DNA of 64,000 bases, taken from positions 348,050 through 412,049 of the forward strand of contig NZ_JACVCV010000003.1 in assembly GCF_017811155.1 (NCBI RefSeq). The letters run 5' to 3'. The notes beneath the pieces were generated by a model. It was not told where the DNA came from. It saw only the letters and a program-made list of their open reading frames with translations, and did no database searches. This document shows, one piece after another, positions 28,017-36,117 of this stretch. The number at the start of each line of letters is the position of its first letter. The stretch's first letter is position 1. The position numbers were made by a program, and so were the translations under genes. Origin of the DNA: Lunatimonas salinarum. Lineage in GTDB: Bacteria; Bacteroidota; Bacteroidia; Cytophagales; Cyclobacteriaceae.

Positions 28017-28018
28017 AA
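27901..28018. repeat. Intergenic hairpin repeat, copy A
   Basis: Begins ATGAAATCGAGCATGAC and ends with CATCTG...CAGATGAAA. It contains an internal CCTGCC GATA GGCAGG hairpin not found in the other copies. It shares both ends and several interior blocks with two copies at 39.4-39.6 kb. The terminal arms CATCTG (27981-27986) and CAGATG (28010-28015) form a stem around the segment ACCGCTAAAGAGCAAATTATAAA. It forms the 3' tail of the hepT pseudogene. Confidence 0.85.
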
Positions 28019-28548
28019 TTCAAATAAAAAAAGGCACGTACCCCTGATCTGCAGATCGCTTAAGTGAATTTTTCGGCGATGGAAACAGAACTTGGGATGA
28101 CTTTTACTGCTCTGCAAGCCTTTTTCTGCTTTGGTCTTTACATGGTTTGACTTCTTCCCACAGTTTGCAAATATTGGCATAGCGTCGGTCTTTCTAGATG
28201 TTTCCTTTTTTGCCCTAATCAAAGCAGTTGGAAGCTTGTCCAACGCTTATCCAACTTGGCGGACACAGATCAACGTTATGTTTCTTTCATCTTCTCGCTA
28301 AGGCTCGTTTTTCTATTGACATGCATCGGACTTCCGTTTGGCAAGATTTAGCAGCAAGGAAAGTACATTTGACCAAGTGTATCCACATATTATCCATTCG
28401 GTTTATTCCTTATTCAAAATGCGTTGGCGACAAATTCAATCCATAGTGACCTCCAAATACCAATTCGCCCAAATTATATGTTTCAAATGTAAATATTATA
28501 TATCTACCTAAAGGATTAGTAATTATGATCAACAAGCCTTGAAAGCAT
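28019..28548. other. Gene-free stretch after the hepT remnant
   Basis: About 530 bases with no ORF resembling a known family on either strand. Short open frames at 27875-28243 (minus) and 28228-28446 (plus) have no recognisable motifs or start signals. No tRNA, terminator or long repeat was seen. Probably decayed or non-coding sequence of the variable region. Confidence 0.5.
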
Positions 28549-29757
28549 TTACTTTAGGAAACTGGATAGGGCGGATTCTTTGATATTCAGTGTTTCCCGT
28601 TCACTTATTCCAGATTTAAACGGCTTCATCCCAAATAAAAATCTCATTCCATTAAAGGGTCTGATCAGCCCAATGTAGATGCCCAAACAGATTTCCAAAG
28701 TGGCAAAAGAGATGACCCAATACTTTGACCAAATCGATAAATCCCACTTACACACATAATAGCCAACCACAATAATCACGGTTTGATGGAGTATGTAGAA
28801 AGGATACACTCCTTCGTTCACATACTTCAGGAGGGGATGGGATCGATTCAGGTAAAATTGACCATATGCAATAATTGCCGAGACCGTAAACCAACTCAAG
28901 AAAATCGAGGTGATATCAAAGAAGGTGGCCAAATCTTCTGAAGTCATGGGCAGTTGCCAAATTCCCCTGAAATGGAGATATGAACCATAAAATGGAATCA
29001 AAATCAAAAGGGCAGCACTTAGGAATACTTTCCGGTTTTTGCCCAAACTATCCCAGAGGTTCGGATTGCTGTAGAAAATCAACCCAAAAGCGAAGAAAAG
29101 AAAATAAAAGACGAAGTAGGCCCAATCCTGAAAGTCGTGGGTTTCCTCCGGAAAATATGGCCTCAGCAATAATTGGCTGATCAAAATCAAGCCCGAAGGA
29201 ATTAACAGAGCTCCAGCAGGGGTGGTGAAAATCCGTTCAAGAAAGTTTTTGAATGCCTGAGAGGCTGGCTTTCGCAGAAATACCAATAAGGGCAAAATCA
29301 AGATCGAAAAGACCAACAAATAGGCGATAAACCACAAATGATGCCAGCTGAAATTGCCTTTGGGGTAAGGTTCAAAATCAAAAGTGGTCGGGTAAAATTC
29401 CCAAAAGCTTGAATACTCCTGAATTCGCTCGAAATAGATCTGTGGAGGTACAATCACAAACATCCCGAATGCCAAAGGAACAAACAACCGCTTGAATCGC
29501 TCTTTGACAAACTGGGTTTTGGTGCGCTTACCTAAAGCCATGTAGGTGCCTGCCCCGGAGATAAACAGCAGCAAAGGCATTCTCCAGTCATGAGACCAGA
29601 TCATCCAATAATTAAAGACGAGGCTGGTTTCTTCATTTTTGACATGCCATCCCCAAGTGCTAAACCACATACCGGTGTGGTAGAAAAGAAGGAGAATGAT
29701 GGCAAAAAACCGGAGCCAGTCCAAATCGTGTCGTCTGATAGTTGCTTGTATTTCCAT
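28549..29757 (-). CDS. Acyltransferase-3 family membrane protein
   Basis: A 402-residue protein with about ten membrane helices, beginning RRHDLDWLRFFAIILLLFYH, where the Arg and His near the first helix are the family's conserved residues. Acyltransferase-3 proteins move acyl groups onto membrane or surface carbohydrates. The ATG at 29757 is chosen; a longer frame starts only with TTG at 29784. It is the third gene of a minus-strand unit after a LytTR regulator and a membrane AraC protein. A related 364-residue protein is encoded at 56.6-57.7 kb. Substrate unknown. Confidence 0.85.
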   Translation of the reverse strand: MEIQATIRRHDLDWLRFFAIILLLFYHTGMWFSTWGWHVKNEETSLVFNYWMIWSHDWRMPLLLFISGAGTYMALGKRTKTQFVKERFKRLFVPLAFGMFVIVPPQIYFERIQEYSSFWEFYPTTFDFEPYPKGNFSWHHLWFIAYLLVFSILILPLLVFLRKPASQAFKNFLERIFTTPAGALLIPSGLILISQLLLRPYFPEETHDFQDWAYFVFYFLFFAFGLIFYSNPNLWDSLGKNRKVFLSAALLILIPFYGSYLHFRGIWQLPMTSEDLATFFDITSIFLSWFTVSAIIAYGQFYLNRSHPLLKYVNEGVYPFYILHQTVIIVVGYYVCKWDLSIWSKYWVISFATLEICLGIYIGLIRPFNGMRFLFGMKPFKSGISERETLNIKESALSSFLK

Positions 29758-29817
29758 GAGATCTTTTTGGTTTTGATGGGTCAAACCTCCAAAATCTCTT
29801 TCCGTCTGACGACTGAT

Positions 29818-29846
29818 TTTATCAAGTCAGCGTACGATTTGATAAA
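29818..29846. repeat. Inverted repeat between the AraC-type gene and the acyltransferase gene
   Basis: TTTATCAA (29818-29825) and TTGATAAA (29839-29846), 13 bases apart, in the 100-base gap inside the operon. It could be an RNA hairpin or an operator; no T run follows. Confidence 0.4.
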
Positions 29847-29860
29847 GTCGAACGCGTATT

Positions 29861-31030
29861 TCAGCCCGTTTGAACTGTTTTCCTGAATTCTGAGGGCGTC
29901 ATGCCCATTTGTTTTTTAAATACCGTGTTGAAGGAAGATTTGGAACTGTAGCCCACTCGTTCGGCGATTTCCTCCATTTTGAGGTATGCTCCTTCCTCAG
30001 TTTGCAGAATTCGGCAGGCCTCTTTGACCCGGTATTCCGCAGTAAGCTCAAAAAATGTTTTTCCAAAACCCTCATTGATTGCTTGGGACAGCGCATGCAC
30101 GCTGGTTTTGGCTTCCTTGGCAAGACTTGGAAGGGAAAAATCAGGATTCAGGTAGGGCAGATCCTTTTCCAAAATCTGTTTGACCTTCTCGATGAGTTCC
30201 TTTTTTGTCTCCTCATCCAACTTAGAACTTTGGTATTTCTCGGGTGTTTTGAGATCTGCATGCTCCAGATGGGAGTTGCGGATGTGCAGGAAACTCGTCA
30301 AATACACCGTGAAAGCCATGTAAGCTGCATACCAATGATCCCCGGTATCCTCTAGATTGAAGATTTTCACCCCTGTCACAAAAATCAAAACAGTCACCAG
30401 AATGAAAGGTACAATCCGAAGTCGCTTTTGGGCTTCAGTGATGGGTTTCCAGATGGATGCTTGTTGACTGGAGAAAAATCCCGAAACCTCACGAAGACAA
30501 AGCAATCCGTAAACAGCCACCGACAAAAGCGTAATCGGAGTGACAAACTCTCGAATCAATAAAGGATCGGAGGGATAAGGATGCGTGAAATCAATTCGGG
30601 GCAATCCCGGGTGGTAAGCAGAAATCCAGGAATTGTATTTAGCCTCATTTGGTAGCGCCCAAAAGGGAATCATGTACAGCGTGTAGGCGAAAAAAGGAAC
30701 GAAATGAGTCCAAAACTTTGCCAGCAGTTTTCCCCTAGTCAGGCAAAGAATGACCCCATAAAACAGCGGACCTATCAAAAAGCCCAAGGGCTCCGAGAAA
30801 TCCACCAAAAACCAGGCATGGGAAATCCGACCCGAATACATCATAAAAATCTCCAAGAGAAAACCCCCCATACTCCAGAGCAGCAATCCTTGCAACACCG
30901 AGGTTTGGGTCCGCTTCGCAGGGAAAACGAGATAGACCAAGCCCAAATACATAGCCTGCATCAATCCCATGAAAATGAAAACACTGAAGAGATCGATGCG
31001 GAGCGGTGGCAAAGTGATCTGTTCCATCAT
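29861..31030 (-). CDS. Membrane-anchored AraC-family regulator
   Basis: A 389-residue protein with seven hydrophobic helices in the first 245 residues, then a cytoplasmic AraC helix-turn-helix domain (about 285-385) with LPSLAKEAKTSVHALSQAIN and the terminal signature KMEEIAERVGYSSKSSFNTVFKK. Such 7TM-AraC fusions are frequent in Bacteroidota and presumably sense a membrane or extracellular signal. It starts eight bases after the LytTR regulator stop, so the two are co-expressed. The downstream acyltransferase is a plausible target or partner. Start could be one codon downstream (MEQ). Confidence 0.88.
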   Translation of the reverse strand: MMEQITLPPLRIDLFSVFIFMGLMQAMYLGLVYLVFPAKRTQTSVLQGLLLWSMGGFLLEIFMMYSGRISHAWFLVDFSEPLGFLIGPLFYGVILCLTRGKLLAKFWTHFVPFFAYTLYMIPFWALPNEAKYNSWISAYHPGLPRIDFTHPYPSDPLLIREFVTPITLLSVAVYGLLCLREVSGFFSSQQASIWKPITEAQKRLRIVPFILVTVLIFVTGVKIFNLEDTGDHWYAAYMAFTVYLTSFLHIRNSHLEHADLKTPEKYQSSKLDEETKKELIEKVKQILEKDLPYLNPDFSLPSLAKEAKTSVHALSQAINEGFGKTFFELTAEYRVKEACRILQTEEGAYLKMEEIAERVGYSSKSSFNTVFKKQMGMTPSEFRKTVQTG

Positions 31031-31038
31031 GAGTTCAT

Positions 31039-31803
31039 TTACCGATCCAACCAGTCTTTAAATTGGGAATAGCGCTCAATGCTGACAAACACTTCCTGCT
31101 TGGGGTCGGGCACAAGTGCCAATTTCAACCGGGTAGGTGAATACTTATGGATTTGAGATATACTTTCCAGGCTGGCGATGAATTTTCGGTTAATCCGGAA
31201 AAACTTGGATGGATCCAATACTTCCTGAAGCTTATCCAGAGAAAGATCAAGCGGAAATTTCTGTCCGAGTCGATTGACTAGAAAAGTGATTTTCTCCTGT
31301 GAGAAAAAGTAAGCAACCTCTTCCACAGGGATGGTTTGGATTTTACTTCCTGAACTGACCAGAAACCGCTCCTTGTAATTCGTTTTCTGCTCCACCAAAG
31401 GATGAAGAATCTGCTGGATATCTGCCAGAGAGAAGGATTTTTTGGGAGTGTGGTATTTCTTAAACTTGTCCAAAGCCTGGCTCAACTCCTGAAAATTGAC
31501 AGGCTTGAGTAAATAATCCACACTATTAAGCTTAAATGCCTTGATCAGGTATTCGTCATAGGCGGTAATGAAAATAACCGGGCACTCAATCGCTACCTGC
31601 TCAAAGATCCCAAAACTCTGCCCGTCTTCCAGATGGATATCCAAGAGGATCAAATCTGGAAAAGGATTGGATGTAAACCATTCCACCGCTTTTTTGACCG
31701 AGGGAAGGTCTGCAAGTAATTCTATCTGAGCGTTATATTTTTCCAAAAATCCCTTTACCCGATCTACTGCAAGGCGCTCATCTTCAATAATTACGACTTT
31801 CAT
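31039..31803 (-). CDS. LytTR-family response regulator
   Basis: A 254-residue two-component regulator. The receiver domain (1-120) starts MKVVIIEDERLAVDRV, has the phosphoacceptor Asp in DLILLDIHLEDG and the Lys in YLLKPVNF. The LytTR DNA-binding domain (about 150-250) contains FFRINRKFIASLESI. The ATG at 31803 is preferred over 31818 because receiver domains begin right at this Met. The cognate kinase is very likely the LytS-like protein encoded 1.1 kb away. Two promoters (upstream of 31979 and 35374) share a motif resembling LytTR half-sites. Confidence 0.92.
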   Translation of the reverse strand: MKVVIIEDERLAVDRVKGFLEKYNAQIELLADLPSVKKAVEWFTSNPFPDLILLDIHLEDGQSFGIFEQVAIECPVIFITAYDEYLIKAFKLNSVDYLLKPVNFQELSQALDKFKKYHTPKKSFSLADIQQILHPLVEQKTNYKERFLVSSGSKIQTIPVEEVAYFFSQEKITFLVNRLGQKFPLDLSLDKLQEVLDPSKFFRINRKFIASLESISQIHKYSPTRLKLALVPDPKQEVFVSIERYSQFKDWLDR

Positions 31804-31882
31804 AAGCAAACAATTCATCCGTAAATTAGAAATTTCCCAAAATTTATCCTAGACCTCTCCAGGCTTGGAGCTTCACTTTTTA

Positions 31883-31952
31883 GGTCTCGGCCGAAAAAAT
31901 CCGGCATTCATCGTCCTTTTGTTTCCCGGCTGTAGGACAATGATCAATTTTG
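31883..31952 (+). promoter_or_regulatory. Putative LytTR-controlled promoter of the hydrolase gene
   Basis: Motif CGGCCGAAAAAATCC then GGCATTCATC (31888-31912) shares 19 of 25 positions with the motif at 35292-35316. In both cases a -7-like octamer begins 57 bases after the motif start (here CAATTTTG, 31945-31952). GGCATTCAT resembles the half-site of the LytTR regulator YpdB. Confidence 0.55.
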
Positions 31953-31978
31953 ACCCAACAAAAACAAACAAAACCACA

Positions 31979-32821
31979 ATGAACTACCGACAAATCTCTT
32001 TCCTACCATCCGCAATGCTCCTGCTCATGGGGCTTCTATCCTGCACGTTCAGAATCGATGCTGAACCCGGAATTCCCAAGTCCAAGTTAGAATGGGTTGA
32101 AATGGATGGATATAAGCTCTATGCCAAAACCCATGGAAGATATGGTCATTCCATTGTTTTCCTTTCTGGACTTGGAGACGAGTTGGGCACTTGGAACATA
32201 ATCCAAAAGGAACTGGCTGGAGATTTTCAAACCTTGTCTTATGACCGGGCTGGAGTAGGACAATCCACTCAAGCAGGACATCCTTCTACGGGATTGGATA
32301 TGGCGATCGAACTGAGAAAGCTTCTCGAAAAGAGTGAGTTGAAGCCTCCTTATCTTCTCGTTGGCCATTCGATTGGAGGGCTTTATGCACGGATTTTTGC
32401 AGGTAAATACCCACACTTGGTATCTGGAATGATTCTTCTAGACTACACGTTGGAGGATAAAATTCTCGCTCTGAAAGAAGTAGACTTGGGTGGATTGACA
32501 CCGGAGCAACTGTTGACTCAGATCGCTCAGGATATGGGGCTCAAAGAAGGGAGTAAGCGGGAGTTTATCGCTTCACTGAAAACTGCCGAGCAGGTCAAAG
32601 CTGCACCGCTTCCCTCAGCACCAGTTACGGTAATCACAGCACTAAAGCAAAACCCAGAAGAAACTTGGGAGGATATCCAATTGAAAAGCCTACTTCATGG
32701 TCAATACGCGTTGTTAATTCCAGGTTCGAAGCATATTCAGGTGCAAAGCTCCCACTATTTGCATATAGATCAGCCTGAGCTGATCATCGGCGAAATAAAA
32801 GCCCGGATTTTGAACAACTAA
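31979..32821 (+). CDS. Exported alpha/beta hydrolase lipoprotein
   Basis: A 280-residue protein; the signal peptide has a lipobox (LLSC, Cys at about residue 21). The hydrolase fold is complete: SIVFLSGLGDELGTWN (oxyanion), nucleophile elbow VGHSIGG, and a late PGSKHIQVQSSHYLHID segment carrying the catalytic His. It resembles proline-iminopeptidase/esterase-like hydrolases, but the substrate is not predictable. The ATG at 31979 is chosen because the signal peptide starts there; the frame open from 31865 covers the promoter. It ends with a good terminator. Confidence 0.85.
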   Translation: MNYRQISFLPSAMLLLMGLLSCTFRIDAEPGIPKSKLEWVEMDGYKLYAKTHGRYGHSIVFLSGLGDELGTWNIIQKELAGDFQTLSYDRAGVGQSTQAGHPSTGLDMAIELRKLLEKSELKPPYLLVGHSIGGLYARIFAGKYPHLVSGMILLDYTLEDKILALKEVDLGGLTPEQLLTQIAQDMGLKEGSKREFIASLKTAEQVKAAPLPSAPVTVITALKQNPEETWEDIQLKSLLHGQYALLIPGSKHIQVQSSHYLHIDQPELIIGEIKARILNN

Positions 32822-32848
32822 ACCTCCCTCCACTACCACAAACCAACA

Positions 32849-32875
32849 CCCATCCCTGCCGAAGGGATGGGTTTT
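32849..32875 (+). terminator. Terminator after the hydrolase gene
   Basis: CCCATCCCT (32849-32857) and AGGGATGGG (32863-32871) form a perfect 9-bp stem with a 5-base loop, followed by TTTT. Confidence 0.8.
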
Positions 32876-32925
32876 CTGGCAGAATCAAATTCCTTATATT
32901 TCCTCTCTACTTTAAAACTTAGCCT

Positions 32926-35262
32926 ATGTCAATTTTCCATCTTCCCAATAGCCAATCCAAGATGACCATGTACTCTTGGAAATTTCAGATGGTAGTTGCC
33001 CTCGGATTTGGCGGGGTGATTCTGACTAACCAATTCCTTTTTGCAGAGTTCAACGCGCTTGAACTTTTGCAAAATTTTCTCGCCAATGTATTTATCGTCC
33101 TTTTGATATGGAAGTCGGCAGTCTGGGTCACTCAGGTAGGAGAACAGTTTTTCAATTGGTTGGAAAGACCACTAAAACGGGTACTTCTCTCGACAGTATT
33201 GGGATTGGTCTGCAGTTTTTTAGTGGTATTGATTTCAGCCTATTTTTTTCAATTACTCTATCAATCTGATTTTCCCGGGAACAACGAGATTTTCATCAAT
33301 ACCCTCATTTCATTTTTGCTGTTTTCAGTGCTATTCACCGGATTTAATATCATTCACTTTTTGGAAACCCTTCGGGAAAAACAGGTAAAAGAAACCGTTG
33401 CCAGACTGGGAAATTACTTTGAACAACTCATCGAAAACGTAGAGGATATTGTCCAAGTCTGGGATGAGGAAGGGAGAATCAAGTACTCCAGTCCCTCAGC
33501 AGAGCAGCAGCTGGGTTTCACAATCGCGGAATTGATCGAATTTCCTCCATTTTATTGGCTAGTTGAGGAGGACAAACTCAAAGTAAAAAGCAGATTTGAA
33601 GTGTATTTGAAAAAAGGCGATGGGGAGGTGTTTTTTGATCAGTTTCAGGTAAAAACCAAAGCCGGTGCTGTAAAAATGCTGGAAGTAAAGATTACCGACG
33701 GGCGAAAAATCCCCATGATCGAAGGGCTGATTGTGACCTGTAGGGATATTTCCCAGCGCTACGAGACTGAACAGCTGATCAGAAGACAAAAAGAACTTTA
33801 CGAATTGACCAGCTCCATCTCAGGATCTTTTCTCAAGATGGATTTTCAATCAGCCCTCGTGGAAATGCTGGAGAAAATGGGGAGATTCTCCTCGGTGGAC
33901 CGAGTCTACGTGTACCAACTGAGCCCCGAGAAAAATTATTGGCACTGCCTTCACGAATGGCGTAGCCAAAAAGGGGATCTCATTCCCTCAATTTACTATC
34001 AAAAAGGAATTCCAATTGAGGCCATGCAGTGGACCTTTGATCAATTGCGGGCTGATAAAATTCTGAACTTTAAAACGCTCGATGAAATGCCCCCAGAGGC
34101 GGAACAATGTAGAAAAGCATTTGAAGCTGATGGTACCGTGGGAATTCTTCTACTTCCTCTTCGAATTAATGAGGAGTTGGTCGGAATGATTGGGTATGAT
34201 GCGCTTTTTGAACCCAAAAACTGGTCAGAAGACGACATCCGATTCCTCAAGCTTTGCAGTGAGATACTTACATCTTCTCTAGCCCGCTCGGAGGCGGAAG
34301 CCTCTACCCGGGCTTCGCTATCCTTCAACCAAGCGATTATTGATTCCTCCGCAGAAGGCTTCCTTTTAGCCAATCTCCAAAACAAGGTAGTTTATGCCAA
34401 TGACATCTTCTTGTCTCTCTGGGAACTGGAGCAAAATCCTGTCGGTCTCAGTGTAGAAGAAGTCAGTAGACTAGTCGAGCCAAAAGTTGAGAATAAAGAA
34501 GAAATAGAACGAGGATTTGAGACACTCAAAGAAAATAGCCAAGCTGTTTTTACCATGACCTTAAATCTGAGTACCGGAAGGGTACTGGAAATCTACTCTG
34601 CACCTCAGATTCAGGATGAGAAGCTGGCGGGACGAATCTGGAGCAATCGGGATATTACAGACCGGGTGCTTTCGCAAAAGGAAGAGATGGAAAAAGGGAT
34701 GGCCTTGGCTCAGTTTGAATCCCTAAAAAATCAAGTAAATCCCCATTTTTTATTCAACAGCCTCAACGTATTGAGTTCCCTCGTTCACGTGGACGCTGAC
34801 TTGTCCGAGAAGTTTATCGATCAGCTGGCCAAATCCTACCGCTACCTTTTGGAGCAAAAAGACAATACTCTCTTGCCTTTGAAGGTGGAGCTTGACTTTG
34901 TGGATTCTTTTGTTTTTCTCCTCCAAATCCGATTCGAGGACAAAATCCAAGTCCAAATTGATATTCCTCATCGGTTCCACGCTATGCTAATCGCTCCGCT
35001 AACCATGCAGCTCTTGATCGAAAATGCCGTCAAACACAACCGGATTTCCAAAGATGAACCGTTGAAAATTTTCATCGGAATTGAAGAGGATCACCTCGTT
35101 GTCAAAAATTCTCTTCAGGTCAGAATCAACCCTACTCCGTCCACGGGACTTGGTCTGAAAAATATCCAAAACAGATACCTCATTCTTTCCGATGTTGTTC
35201 CCCAGTTTGGCCCTGAGGGAGATTTTTATGTTGCCAGAATTCCTTTGATCGAGGAAAACTAG
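32926..35262 (+). CDS. LytS-like sensor histidine kinase (TM-PAS-GAF-PAS)
   Basis: A 778-residue kinase: four membrane helices in the first 150 residues, a PAS domain (about 160-280, VEDIVQVWDEEGRIKYSSPS), a GAF domain (about 290-455), a second PAS (about 465-585), then a LytS-type His-kinase domain with the phosphoacceptor His in NQVNPHFLFNSLNVLSSLV and a HATPase domain (LLIENAVKHN, STGLGLKNIQNRYL). This class partners LytTR regulators; the only such full-length gene here is 1.1 kb upstream on the other strand. It lies between two promoters bearing the shared motif. Confidence 0.92.
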   Translation: MSIFHLPNSQSKMTMYSWKFQMVVALGFGGVILTNQFLFAEFNALELLQNFLANVFIVLLIWKSAVWVTQVGEQFFNWLERPLKRVLLSTVLGLVCSFLVVLISAYFFQLLYQSDFPGNNEIFINTLISFLLFSVLFTGFNIIHFLETLREKQVKETVARLGNYFEQLIENVEDIVQVWDEEGRIKYSSPSAEQQLGFTIAELIEFPPFYWLVEEDKLKVKSRFEVYLKKGDGEVFFDQFQVKTKAGAVKMLEVKITDGRKIPMIEGLIVTCRDISQRYETEQLIRRQKELYELTSSISGSFLKMDFQSALVEMLEKMGRFSSVDRVYVYQLSPEKNYWHCLHEWRSQKGDLIPSIYYQKGIPIEAMQWTFDQLRADKILNFKTLDEMPPEAEQCRKAFEADGTVGILLLPLRINEELVGMIGYDALFEPKNWSEDDIRFLKLCSEILTSSLARSEAEASTRASLSFNQAIIDSSAEGFLLANLQNKVVYANDIFLSLWELEQNPVGLSVEEVSRLVEPKVENKEEIERGFETLKENSQAVFTMTLNLSTGRVLEIYSAPQIQDEKLAGRIWSNRDITDRVLSQKEEMEKGMALAQFESLKNQVNPHFLFNSLNVLSSLVHVDADLSEKFIDQLAKSYRYLLEQKDNTLLPLKVELDFVDSFVFLLQIRFEDKIQVQIDIPHRFHAMLIAPLTMQLLIENAVKHNRISKDEPLKIFIGIEEDHLVVKNSLQVRINPTPSTGLGLKNIQNRYLILSDVVPQFGPEGDFYVARIPLIEEN

Positions 35263-35287
35263 TCTGGATTCATCGCCATTTTTTAAC

Positions 35288-35356
35288 GGTTCGGTCGGAA
35301 AACACAGGCACTCATCCAAGTAAAATTCCTGAAGGATTTCGCTCCAACTAGTTTCG
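35288..35356 (+). promoter_or_regulatory. Putative LytTR-controlled promoter of the CPBP gene
   Basis: CGGTCGGAAAACACA then GGCACTCATC (35292-35316) aligns without gaps to the motif at 31888-31912. The octamer TAGTTTCG (35349-35356), one mismatch from TAnnTTTG, begins 57 bases after the motif start, the same distance as in the other promoter. Confidence 0.5.
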
Positions 35357-35373
35357 CTGAGAATTACTACCTC

Positions 35374-36105
35374 ATGCGAACTTCATCCAACCTTCGAATT
35401 GCATTTAGCCTTTTTGGCTTCGGTTCATTAGGAATAGCTTCCCTTTTGCTGGTTGCTCCTCCGGCTTTACCTCCGAGTATAGAATTAGATCCTTCTACCC
35501 TTAGGTGGATCACGCTGATCAACCCAATGATTCTTTTGTTGGTCAGTATCATCATTGGTACTCTTCTAAAAGATGCCGCAGGCGTCAATCTTCCAATTTT
35601 GGAAAGAAAAAAAGGTGAAAGCTTGGGTCTGACTCTTCAGGGTTTGATTTACCCACTTTTGGTCCTTACAGCAGTGACTTCTTTGGGAGTAATGATTATC
35701 TATTTAGGCACGAGTTGGGGATTTGATTCTGGTTACAAGGAGGTTATCGAGGGGTCGGGGTTACCATTTTTGACCCGGTTACTCTATGGTGGAATCACCG
35801 AAGAGATCCTGATGCGCTATGGATTGATGACTTTGCTCCTTTGGATACTCAAAGAGATCAATCGCCCTAACTCAACTATTCAGTTTTGGATAGCGAATAT
35901 TCTTACAGCCATCCTTTTTGCGACAGGTCATTTGCCTGCCCTCTTTAATGAGGTGCATTCTCCCAGCCTTTGGACACTCACTTACATTCTCGGCGGAAAT
36001 TTCTGGGCGGGAATCTGCTTTGGCTATGCCTTTTGGCGGTATGGATTGGTCCTCGCAATCCTGACACACATGGGTTTTCACCTCATCACTTACTTCCTTA
36101 TCTAA
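35374..36105 (+). CDS. CPBP-family intramembrane metalloprotease
   Basis: A 243-residue protein with about seven membrane helices and the CPBP/Abi motifs: the glutamate pair with arginine in GGITEEILMRYGLMT (EExxxR, about residue 145), and His in ILFATGHLPALF (about 190). Family members cleave prenylated or membrane-bound proteins or peptides, sometimes for bacteriocin self-immunity. It is 13 bases upstream of a serine hydrolase, so the two probably form an operon with the shared LytTR-type promoter. Confidence 0.88.
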   Translation: MRTSSNLRIAFSLFGFGSLGIASLLLVAPPALPPSIELDPSTLRWITLINPMILLLVSIIIGTLLKDAAGVNLPILERKKGESLGLTLQGLIYPLLVLTAVTSLGVMIIYLGTSWGFDSGYKEVIEGSGLPFLTRLLYGGITEEILMRYGLMTLLLWILKEINRPNSTIQFWIANILTAILFATGHLPALFNEVHSPSLWTLTYILGGNFWAGICFGYAFWRYGLVLAILTHMGFHLITYFLI

Positions 36106-36117
36106 ACCAACCCCAAA

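Noticed and set aside
27875..28243. 122-codon minus-strand ORF through repeat copy A
   Set aside because: Half of it is repeat sequence and the rest has no recognisable features, so a real gene is not supported.
28228..28446. 72-codon ORF in the gap after hepT
   Set aside because: No ribosome-binding context or family resemblance, in an apparently decayed stretch.
26591..28548. Integrase or transposase beside the tRNA
   Set aside because: No ORF with integrase or transposase motifs was found anywhere in the window, so a mobile element cannot be named.
29808..29815. GACGACTG octamer as a fifth member of the composite-operator regulon
   Set aside because: The GTCC block at 19 bases upstream and the -7 octamer at 32 bases are absent, and no plus-strand gene follows.
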